Shown here piece by piece: positions 57,782-64,000 of a DNA stretch of 64,000 nt. The position numbers and the translations under genes are program-made. The first letter of the stretch is position 1; the number at the start of each line of letters is the position of its first letter. The stretch is taken from the NCBI RefSeq assembly GCF_963668385.1, contig NZ_OY764327.1:496001-560000 (forward strand), read 5' to 3'. The notes beneath the pieces are model-generated. The model saw only the letters and a program-made list of their open reading frames with translations, did no database searches and was not told the DNA's origin. The DNA comes from an uncultured Carboxylicivirga sp. (GTDB lineage Bacteria > Bacteroidota > Bacteroidia > Bacteroidales > Marinilabiliaceae).

Positions 57782-58447
57782 GTTGGCCTTCATTCGATTA
57801 AACATTACAGCAAGATGAGCATATAACGAGGTATTTTGAACAACTACATCGTCGGTTACTTTAATGTTAACCGGGGTAAAGTTCCAAATACCTTGTATGC
57901 CACTTTCAACCATTCGATCGGCAACCTCTTGTGTTTTATCAACTGGAACAGTTAAGATTCCAATTTTAACACCATTGTCTTTCATGCGATCCAATTCGTC
58001 AAAATGGTAAATTTCTACACCTTCAATGGTTTTTCCCACCACTTCAGGGTCAACATCAAAAGCAGCCACAATCTTTAAACCAAATTGCTTCAAACCATAA
58101 TCGTGTAACAAAGCTTTTCCTAAACTACCTACACCAAACAAATATGCTTCATCAACCACGGTAAAACCTAAAAACTCTTCTAGCACATCAATCAGCGCCT
58201 CCACTTCATATCCTACACGTGTTTTGCCCACAATACTGGTATACGAAAGATCTTTGGTCACCTGTGTTGGATCAACCCCCATATCTCTGGCAATCAGAGT
58301 AGAGGATATAAATTTATGACCGTCGCGACGAGCCAGCTTCAAATACGATAAGTAACAAGGCATCCGACGCAATGCAGGTTCAGGAACCAAACGGCTTTTT
58401 TTTCTATTAATGAGCGACATGCTTATATTTTCAGTTTTATTTACCAA
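57770..58447 (-). CDS. rex: Redox-sensing transcriptional repressor Rex
   Basis: 225 aa. N-terminal winged-helix DNA-binding domain (EPALRRMPCYLSYLKLARRD, ISSTLIARDMGVDPTQVTKD) and Rossmann domain with GVGSLGKALL and AFDVDPEVVGKTIEG. It binds NADH and leaves operator DNA when NADH is high, so it controls fermentation and anaerobic respiration genes. An N-terminal MVNKTENIS precedes the usual MSLINRK start; the shorter start is possible. Fits a facultative or strict anaerobe. Confidence 0.95.
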   Translation of the reverse strand: MVNKTENISMSLINRKKSRLVPEPALRRMPCYLSYLKLARRDGHKFISSTLIARDMGVDPTQVTKDLSYTSIVGKTRVGYEVEALIDVLEEFLGFTVVDEAYLFGVGSLGKALLHDYGLKQFGLKIVAAFDVDPEVVGKTIEGVEIYHFDELDRMKDNGVKIGILTVPVDKTQEVADRMVESGIQGIWNFTPVNIKVTDDVVVQNTSLYAHLAVMFNRMKANLEG

Positions 58448-58615
58448 CTATAAATGTTCAATGGATAAATGCAATAATAAAACATTTGAAGGTAATGACA
58501 AAAAATCGATGCTCAGAAAAAGTGCTGTTCAATGATCATTCCCCCTTTTTTAAGCCATTTATCATTGCTAATTTAGGCTGATAAACAATTATTCGACTAC
58601 TTATTAATAGTAACC

Positions 58616-58647
58616 TTTGACGATGCCGAAAGATTGTGTTATTTTTG
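58616..58647 (+). promoter_or_regulatory. Bacteroidota-type promoter upstream of the purM-like gene
   Basis: -33 element TTTG (58616-58619), 20-bp spacer, -7 element TATTTTTG (58640-58647) matching TAnnTTTG. It lies 39 bp upstream of the GTG start at 58687. Confidence 0.65.
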
Positions 58648-58686
58648 CATCCCAAAATAGGGTAAAAACCTGATAAATTATTATTT

Positions 58687-59856
58687 GTGAGTTCAGATTC
58701 GAGATACAACCAGCGAGGTGTTTCAGCATCTAAAGAAGACGTTCATAACGCCATCAAAAACATTGACAAAGGCGTTTTTCCACAAGCATTCTGCAAAATC
58801 GTTCCCGATGTTTTGGGAGGAGACGAAGAGTACTGCAATATTATGCATGCCGACGGTGCAGGAACTAAGTCATCACTGGCCTATATGTACTGGAAAGAAA
58901 CCGGCGATATTTCTGTTTGGAAAGGAATAGCACAAGATGCTATAATTATGAATGTAGATGATTTGTTATGTGTGGGAGCCACTGAAAATATTTTGGTTTC
59001 ATCTACCATCGGACGAAATAAAAATTTAGTACCGGGTGAAGTTATTTCAGCCATCATCAACGGTACCGATGAATTATTGGCCGAATTACGCGACATGGGC
59101 ATCAGCATTTACCCAACAGGAGGCGAAACAGCTGATGTAGGCGATTTGGTAAAAACCATCATCGTTGATAGTACAGTTACTTGTCGTATGAAACGCTCTG
59201 ATGTGATTTCGAATCACACCATTCAGGCAGGTGATGTTATTGTTGGTTTGTCATCGTACGGACAAGCAACTTACGAACAGGAATACAATGGCGGAATGGG
59301 AAGTAACGGATTAACTTCGGCACGGCACGATGTATTTGGCAAATACCTTGCTGATAAATATCCCGAAAGCTTCGATGGAGCTGTACCTGCCGAGTTGGTT
59401 TACTCAGGTAATTACAAACTGACTGATTCGGTTAAAGGAGTTGACATTGATGCCGGCAAACTGGTATTATCTCCAACACGAACATATGCTCCGGTAATTA
59501 AAAAAGTACTGGACAAAATGCGTTCTGATATCCACGGAATGGTTCACTGTTCGGGTGGTGCGCAAACCAAGGTTCTTCATTTTGTTGACAATGTACACGT
59601 GATCAAAGACAATTTGTTTGACGTTCCTCCATTGTTCAAAATTATTCACGAAGAATCAGGTACCGACTGGAAAGAAATGTACAAGGTGTTTAACATGGGA
59701 CACCGTTTTGAATTATACTTATCGCCCGAAAAAGCAGATCAGGTGATAGAAATAGCTAAATCATTTAATATCGATGCTCAGGTGGTTGGACGAGTGGAAG
59801 CTCACGAAGGTAAAAAACTGACCATCGAAAGTGAATTTGGCACTTTTGAATATTGA
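58687..59856 (+). CDS. purM: Phosphoribosylformylglycinamidine cyclo-ligase (AIR synthase), Bacteroidota type
   Basis: 389 aa; the start is GTG (MSSDSRYNQRGVSASKEDV). AIR synthase fold: MHADGAGTKSSLAYMYWK at the N-terminus, DDLLCVGATENILVSSTIGR, and YPTGGETADVGDLVKT with the GGETAD-type ATP-binding motif. The central domain has VIVGLSSYGQATYEQEYNGG. It makes AIR, the fifth step of purine synthesis. Longer than the enterobacterial PurM by 40 residues, which I recall as normal for this phylum. It lies 50 bp before prfA and shares its promoter region. Confidence 0.88.
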   Translation: MSSDSRYNQRGVSASKEDVHNAIKNIDKGVFPQAFCKIVPDVLGGDEEYCNIMHADGAGTKSSLAYMYWKETGDISVWKGIAQDAIIMNVDDLLCVGATENILVSSTIGRNKNLVPGEVISAIINGTDELLAELRDMGISIYPTGGETADVGDLVKTIIVDSTVTCRMKRSDVISNHTIQAGDVIVGLSSYGQATYEQEYNGGMGSNGLTSARHDVFGKYLADKYPESFDGAVPAELVYSGNYKLTDSVKGVDIDAGKLVLSPTRTYAPVIKKVLDKMRSDIHGMVHCSGGAQTKVLHFVDNVHVIKDNLFDVPPLFKIIHEESGTDWKEMYKVFNMGHRFELYLSPEKADQVIEIAKSFNIDAQVVGRVEAHEGKKLTIESEFGTFEY

Positions 59857-59906
59857 TTGACCCAATGTCATTCAATATATTATTAACGATTTTATTGAGG
59901 TAAGAT

Positions 59907-60992
59907 ATGTCAAATAACTCTTTGCTTGATAAACTGGAAGGCATAATGATACGCTTTCAGGAGGTGAGCGAACAAATCACCAACCCTGAAGTAATTGCCG
60001 ACACCAAACGATACATCAAGCTTAATAAGGAATACAAGGATTTGGCCAAAGTGTCGGAAGTGCAAAAGCGCTACAAAAATGCTTTGGACAATATCCAATC
60101 GGCCCGCGAAATTTTGAAGGAAGAAACAGATCCTGAAATGCGCGAAATGGCTAAGATGGAAATGGATGAGCTGGAAGACTCTCTTCCGGGCATGGAAGAA
60201 GAAATCAAGTTATTACTGATTCCTGCCGATCCACAAGATGGTAAAAATGCAGTGATGGAGATTCGTGCCGGAACAGGTGGCGACGAAGCCAGTATTTTTG
60301 CCGGTGACCTTTTCCGTATGTACTCTAAATTTTGTGAAACTCGTGGATGGCGCGTTGAAGTTACCAACAGCAACGAAGGAACATCGGGTGGTTTCAAAGA
60401 AGTTGTGATGAACATTACCGGCGAAGGCGTTTACGGAGTATTGAAATATGAATCGGGTGTACACCGCGTGCAACGTGTACCTCAAACCGAAACTCAGGGA
60501 CGTGTTCATACTTCGGCAGCTACGGTTGCCGTGCTTCCCGAAGCTGAGGAGTTCGATATTGAATTACGTAACGAAGATATCCGTCGTGATGAATTCTGTT
60601 CGTCAGGACCGGGTGGACAGTCGGTGAACACCACTTACTCGGCAATTCGATTAACACACATTCCATCCGGTATTGTGGTACAATGTCAGGATCAGAAATC
60701 AAAACTGAAAAACCTGGATAAGGCAATGGCCGAGCTTCGTACCCGTTTATATAACCTGGAGTATCAAAAGTACCTGGACGAAATTTCATCGCAACGTAAA
60801 ACAATGGTTTCTACCGGCGACCGTTCGGCTAAAATCCGTACTTACAACTATCCACAAGGACGTGTAACCGATCATCGTATCAACCTTACACTTTACAACT
60901 TGTCTGCTATTATGGATGGCGATATTCAAGGCATTATCGACAAATTGGTAATTGAAGAAAACGCCGAGCGTTTGAAGTTGAGTGAAATGTAA
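59907..60992 (+). CDS. prfA: Peptide chain release factor 1
   Basis: 361 aa. Coiled N-terminal domain, then the RF core with [18 protein letters not shown], and GGQ at 236-238 in [16 protein letters not shown]; the Gln contacts the peptidyl-tRNA ester. Ending [14 protein letters not shown] fits RF1/RF2; RF1 is chosen because no programmed-frameshift site and no RF2-type SPF motif were seen. Reads UAA and UAG. Same operon as purM and pyrF. Confidence 0.95.
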   Translation: MSNNSLLDKLEGIMIRFQEVSEQITNPEVIADTKRYIKLNKEYKDLAKVSEVQKRYKNALDNIQSAREILKEETDPEMREMAKMEMDELEDSLPGMEEEIKLLLIPADPQDGKNAVMEIRAGTGGDEASIFAGDLFRMYSKFCETRGWRVEVTNSNEGTSGGFKEVVMNITGEGVYGVLKYESGVHRVQRVPQTETQGRVHTSAATVAVLPEAEEFDIELRNEDIRRDEFCSSGPGGQSVNTTYSAIRLTHIPSGIVVQCQDQKSKLKNLDKAMAELRTRLYNLEYQKYLDEISSQRKTMVSTGDRSAKIRTYNYPQGRVTDHRINLTLYNLSAIMDGDIQGIIDKLVIEENAERLKLSEM

Positions 60993-61070
60993 TCAACACT
61001 CTCTTTTTTGTTCAGAATGATTGTAAATTGATAACGAATGCCGGACTGTTCCGGCATCAAAATATAAAGT

Positions 61071-61898
61071 ATGACTTCGCAAGAACTGTTTGAGAACATC
61101 AAAAAGAAAAAGAGTTTCTTATGTGTGGGTTTAGATACCGATATCAATAAGATTCCACGTGAATTATTGGATACTACCGATCCAATTTTTGCCTTTAACA
61201 AACAAATTATTGATGCTACCCACGAGGTTACTGTAGCGTACAAACCTAATCTTGCGTTTTACGAAAGTTTGGGAGTAAACGGATGGAACTCGTTGGAAAA
61301 AACAGTGAATTACCTGAAGTATAATTATCCCGATATTTTTATTATTGCCGATGCCAAGCGTGGTGATATTGGAAATACTTCGGCGATGTATGCTAAGGCC
61401 TTTTTCGATCATATGGAGTTTGACTCAGTTACAGTTGCTCCTTATATGGGCGAAGATTCGGTAAAGCCTTTCCTTACCTACGTTGATAAATGGGTTATTT
61501 TATTAGCCTTAACATCAAACAAAGGAGCGGCTGACTTCCAGTACATGACCGAAAATGATGAAAAGCTTTTTGAGCGTGTAATCAAGAAAAGTGCTGAGTG
61601 GGGTACCGAAGAAAATCTTATGTATGTAGTGGGTGCTACAAAAGCGGAAATGCTGGCTGATATCCGTAAGTTGATTCCTAACCATTTCTTGCTGGTACCG
61701 GGTGTTGGTGCACAAGGTGGAAGCTTAGAAGAAGTGGCTAAAAACGGTATGAATAGCAAATGTGGTTTGTTGGTAAACTCGAGCCGCGGTATTATTTATG
61801 CTTCTAACGGATCTGATTTTGCCGAAAAAGCAGGCGAAGCTGCCAAAGAAGTACAAAAAGATATGGAAGCTTTATTAAAAGAACACGGTTTGATTTAG
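61071..61898 (+). CDS. pyrF: Orotidine 5'-phosphate decarboxylase, type 2
   Basis: 275 aa. [24 protein letters not shown] (94-104, active-site Asp and Lys) and [11 protein letters not shown] mark the decarboxylase, the last step of UMP synthesis. The long form and [11 protein letters not shown] are the type 2 subfamily. 78 bp after prfA, before a clear terminator. Confidence 0.95.
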   Translation: MTSQELFENIKKKKSFLCVGLDTDINKIPRELLDTTDPIFAFNKQIIDATHEVTVAYKPNLAFYESLGVNGWNSLEKTVNYLKYNYPDIFIIADAKRGDIGNTSAMYAKAFFDHMEFDSVTVAPYMGEDSVKPFLTYVDKWVILLALTSNKGAADFQYMTENDEKLFERVIKKSAEWGTEENLMYVVGATKAEMLADIRKLIPNHFLLVPGVGAQGGSLEEVAKNGMNSKCGLLVNSSRGIIYASNGSDFAEKAGEAAKEVQKDMEALLKEHGLI

Positions 61899-61982
61899 TT
61901 CGTTAGTTCTAAGACAGAAGGCAGTAGTTTGCTCCAAGTTTTAATGAACAACGAATTGAAATAAGAATTTATACAAAATAAG

Positions 61983-62015
61983 AAAAAGACTGTCTGTAAT
62001 GGATGGTCTTTTTTT
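61983..62015 (+). terminator. Rho-independent terminator of the purM-prfA-pyrF operon
   Basis: Stem AAAAAGAC / GTCTTTTT (61983-61990 with 62006-62013) that continues into a run of T. It lies 85 bp after the pyrF stop. Confidence 0.7.
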
Positions 62016-62029
62016 ATGCCCTTCGCTGG

Positions 62030-62160
62030 CGCAGATTTACAATTCGTGCCACCATTATTTCTGTAAAAACATTCCTTAAATCTTTTTATCATCAATGTAC
62101 TGCTAAGCTAATTCAATTACTACTATAACTTACTGCTTTGTTTGGTAGTTGCAAACTACC
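62030..62160 (-). repeat. REP-like repeat, partial type A copy, inverted
   Basis: The reverse complement matches the tail of copy 4 (43251-43392): hairpin GGTAGTTTGCAACTACC, TTAAGGAATG, a TACATTGATGATAAAAAGAT stretch and a GGATTTGC-type palindrome (here GGCGCAGATTTACAA). It is about 19 kb away from the RAYT cluster. Confidence 0.75.
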
Positions 62161-62189
62161 TGTTTGTTCAACGAAGTTAGTAGATATTA

Positions 62190-62480
62190 CAAAAGAACGG
62201 ATTACAAATCCGCGCCAACGGAGGGTTGGCTTGGCGCACCGGATCAGGGAGAATGGACGCATACGTCCAATAAGTATGGGCGCACCGGATCAAGGAGGCT
62301 GGGCGTATCAGATCAGGCCGGCCGGAGGCACCGTAACGGGAGGTCCGAAGGCATCGTAACGGGAGGTCCGGAGGCATCGTAACGGGAGGTCCGGAGGCAT
62401 CGTAACGGGAGGTCCGGAGGCATCGTAACGGGAGGTCCGGAGGCATCGCTCCAGACAAGCTGGAGCAAAACAAATGAGGA
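62190..62480. repeat. GC-rich region with a 23-bp tandem repeat (5 copies)
   Basis: From 62333 to 62447 a 23-bp unit (GTAACGGGAGGTCCG plus GAGGCATC) occurs five times, at 62333, 62356, 62379, 62402 and 62425, nearly without change. Upstream are the palindrome GGATTACAAATCC, GCGCCAA...TTGGCGC and two GCGCACCGGATCA elements. The stretch is much richer in G+C than its surroundings. Short open frames on both strands reflect the repeats and are not called. The rest of the gap 61899-62640 shows no gene. Confidence 0.85.
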
Positions 62481-62591
62481 TTTACCAAACTATCAGTTGA
62501 TAAGGAACGGTTCTTTATTACCGTTATGACTAAAGAGAAGCCATCGCTGGCACTCTTCGCTGGCGCTGATTCAAGTCAATTACTATCATTT

Positions 62592-62623
62592 ATAAAAAAA
62601 GCCGCTACATAAGTAACGGCTTC
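62592..62623 (-). terminator. Rho-independent terminator of the aminotransferase gene
   Basis: Stem AGCCGCTAC / GTAACGGCT (one mismatch, short ATAA loop) followed on the minus strand by eight T (plus-strand A-run 62593-62600). It lies 21 bp after the stop. Confidence 0.8.
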
Positions 62624-62644
62624 TATCATATGGTTTGTATAATC

Positions 62645-63844
62645 TTACAATATTCGGCCCGGATAGGCTTCTAATGCTTTTTCGAGTACTACGAGTGCCT
62701 TTGCTAAATCTTCGATTTTTAACACATAAGCAATACGTACTTCGTCTTTCCCTTTGCCCGGAGTACAATAAAAACCCGATGCAGGAGCCATCATAACGGT
62801 TTGTTTTTGATATTCAAAATCGCTCAATATCCACTGACAAAATTTATCGGCATCATCAACTGGTAGTTTAGCTACCGTATAAAAGGCACCTTTGGGTTTC
62901 GGAGAATAAACACCCGGTATTTTATTTAAGCCATCAATAATAAAATCGCGTCGAGCAATGTATTCGTTATAAACATCCTCGAAATATTCGGGTGGAGTTT
63001 CCAACGACGCCTCTCCTGCTATTTGTCCAAATCCAGGTGGGCTTAAACGTGCCTGACCGTATTTCAAAGCCGTTTCAACAACTGCTTTATTTTTGGTAAT
63101 CAAAGCTCCAATACGCACACCACACTCGCTGTAACGTTTCGAAACCGAATCAACCATCACCACATTTTGTTCAATGCCCTTTAAATGCATTGCCGAGATA
63201 TGTTTTTCGCCATCGTAACAGAATTCACGATATACCTCGTCGGAGAATAAATACAGATCGTGTTTGGCAACTAAATCGCGAAGCTGTAGCATTTCCTCCA
63301 TTGAGTACAAATACCCGGTTGGGTTATTTGGATTACAAATAAGTATCCCCTTTGTGTTAGGTGTCATCACCTTTTCAAACTCTTCAATAGGAGGCAATGC
63401 AAAACCATCATCAATAGTTGATGGAATAGGTATAACATTTATTCCGGCCATAGCAGCAAAACCGTTATAATTGGCATAAAATGGTTCCGGAATAATAATT
63501 TCTTCGCCTGGGTTTAAACAAGCCAAAAAGCTAAAAATAATAGCTTCTGAACCTCCTGTGGTGATCAGGATATCTTTATAATCAACATCCATACCCAATC
63601 CGCAAAACTTATCCGCCACTTTACGCCGATAACTTTCATTACCAGCCGAATGACTGTATTCAACTACTTTAAGGTCGATGTTGCGAATCGCGTTTAATGC
63701 CACTTCAGGAGTTTTAATATCAGGTTGTCCAATATTAAGGTGAATAACCCGTAAGCCTTTGGCCCTGGCGGCTTCCGCATAAGGGGCAAGTCGTCGTATG
63801 GGTGAAGCTGGCATAAGGTTTCCTCGTTCTGAAATTGTTGGCAT
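62645..63844 (-). CDS. Class I PLP-dependent aminotransferase (aspartate aminotransferase-like), 399 aa
   Basis: Fold type I. GGSEAII (97-103) binds the PLP phosphate, NPNNPTGYLY (171-180) and SDEVYR (201-206) contact the ring, and the internal aldimine lysine is K236 in VDSVSKRYSECGVRIG. R near the C-terminus (EVRIAYVLK) binds the substrate carboxylate. The N-terminal RGNLMPASPIRRLAPYAEA is typical of the Bacteroidota AAT-like group; the exact amino acid substrate is not clear. A minus-strand TACATTTG (63893-63900) could be its -7 element. Monocistronic; the remaining 155 bp to the window end hold nothing else recognisable. Confidence 0.92.
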   Translation of the reverse strand: MPTISERGNLMPASPIRRLAPYAEAARAKGLRVIHLNIGQPDIKTPEVALNAIRNIDLKVVEYSHSAGNESYRRKVADKFCGLGMDVDYKDILITTGGSEAIIFSFLACLNPGEEIIIPEPFYANYNGFAAMAGINVIPIPSTIDDGFALPPIEEFEKVMTPNTKGILICNPNNPTGYLYSMEEMLQLRDLVAKHDLYLFSDEVYREFCYDGEKHISAMHLKGIEQNVVMVDSVSKRYSECGVRIGALITKNKAVVETALKYGQARLSPPGFGQIAGEASLETPPEYFEDVYNEYIARRDFIIDGLNKIPGVYSPKPKGAFYTVAKLPVDDADKFCQWILSDFEYQKQTVMMAPASGFYCTPGKGKDEVRIAYVLKIEDLAKALVVLEKALEAYPGRIL

Positions 63845-64000
63845 CGTTCTGTGTTTTACTAGTTTAATTCCTGTTCATTTCTTTGAAGTTTGCAAATGTA
63901 GCTCTATTTCAGCATATCCGTATGACTTTTATCATCTTTTTAACCTATTAAAATGTGTTTTCACAATCTCGGGCTAAATCGTATTTTTGTCAAAAAATTT

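Noticed and set aside
62138-62488. Overlapping 70-100 codon open frames in the GC-rich repeat
   Set aside because: Frames exist on both strands only because the 23-bp repeat lacks stops; no start signals or domains.

Overview
The window is a chromosomal segment of a Bacteroidota bacterium, most likely Bacteroidales/Marinilabiliales-like. Pointers are TonB-dependent receptors with a carboxypeptidase-like N-terminal domain, an ECF sigma / FecR / receptor / DUF4249 lipoprotein set, a type IX secretion (T9SS) C-terminal sorting domain, fused SecDF, a type 2 OMP decarboxylase next to prfA and a Bacteroidota-type AIR synthase, Rex, and a TTTG-N20-TAnnTTTG promoter. The species assignment is inference; no rRNA or tRNA gene was seen.

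Layout. 0-8.3 kb: the end of a TonB-dependent receptor, an iron-sulfur L-cysteine desulfidase, a sensor kinase, an unknown small protein, a GHL10-type secreted glycosidase-like protein and thioredoxin reductase. 8.4-13.9 kb (minus strand): an ECF sigma factor, an unannotated 57-codon ORF, a FecR anti-sigma factor, a TonB receptor whose start region looks damaged, and a DUF4249 lipoprotein. 14.1-39.0 kb (plus strand): a long surface-protein locus with a 312-aa exported protein, a 1505-aa exported protein, a giant SprB-repeat adhesin with a T9SS sorting domain, a cytoplasmic helical protein, a fibronectin-III protein, an outer-membrane barrel-like protein and a 1581-aa polymorphic toxin. The toxin has a TANFOR-like/FnIII N-terminal part, a zincin-like HELGH metallopeptidase region, a sharp change to AT-rich sequence, and a C-terminal TNT-type NAD+ glycohydrolase domain. 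A candidate immunity gene overlaps its stop codon.

39.0-43.4 kb: a cassette graveyard behind the toxin. It holds a frameshifted PD-(D/E)XK-like toxin tip with a candidate immunity gene, a third truncated tip with its own downstream gene, three 3'-remnants of XRE regulator genes that each abut the same palindromic repeat, a REP-associated tyrosine transposase (RAYT) flanked by REP-like palindromes, and a duplicated fragment of the RAYT 3' end. I regard this toxin, immunity and repeat system as the most interesting content of the window. The intergenic gaps of the surface locus also carry mosaic ~250-bp repeats and a 42-bp tandem array.

43.4-64 kb is mostly housekeeping: a sigma factor/TPR anti-sigma pair, trmN-like methyltransferase, DUF2400 protein, LolD-like ATPase, CaCA antiporter, TatA-like protein, SecDF, a MacB-like ABC exporter whose ATPase has degenerate motifs, a divergent NtrC-type regulator/sensor pair with shared palindromic operators, rex, purM-like, prfA, pyrF and a class I aminotransferase. 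A copy of the REP-like repeat and a GC-rich 23-bp tandem repeat lie between pyrF and the aminotransferase gene.
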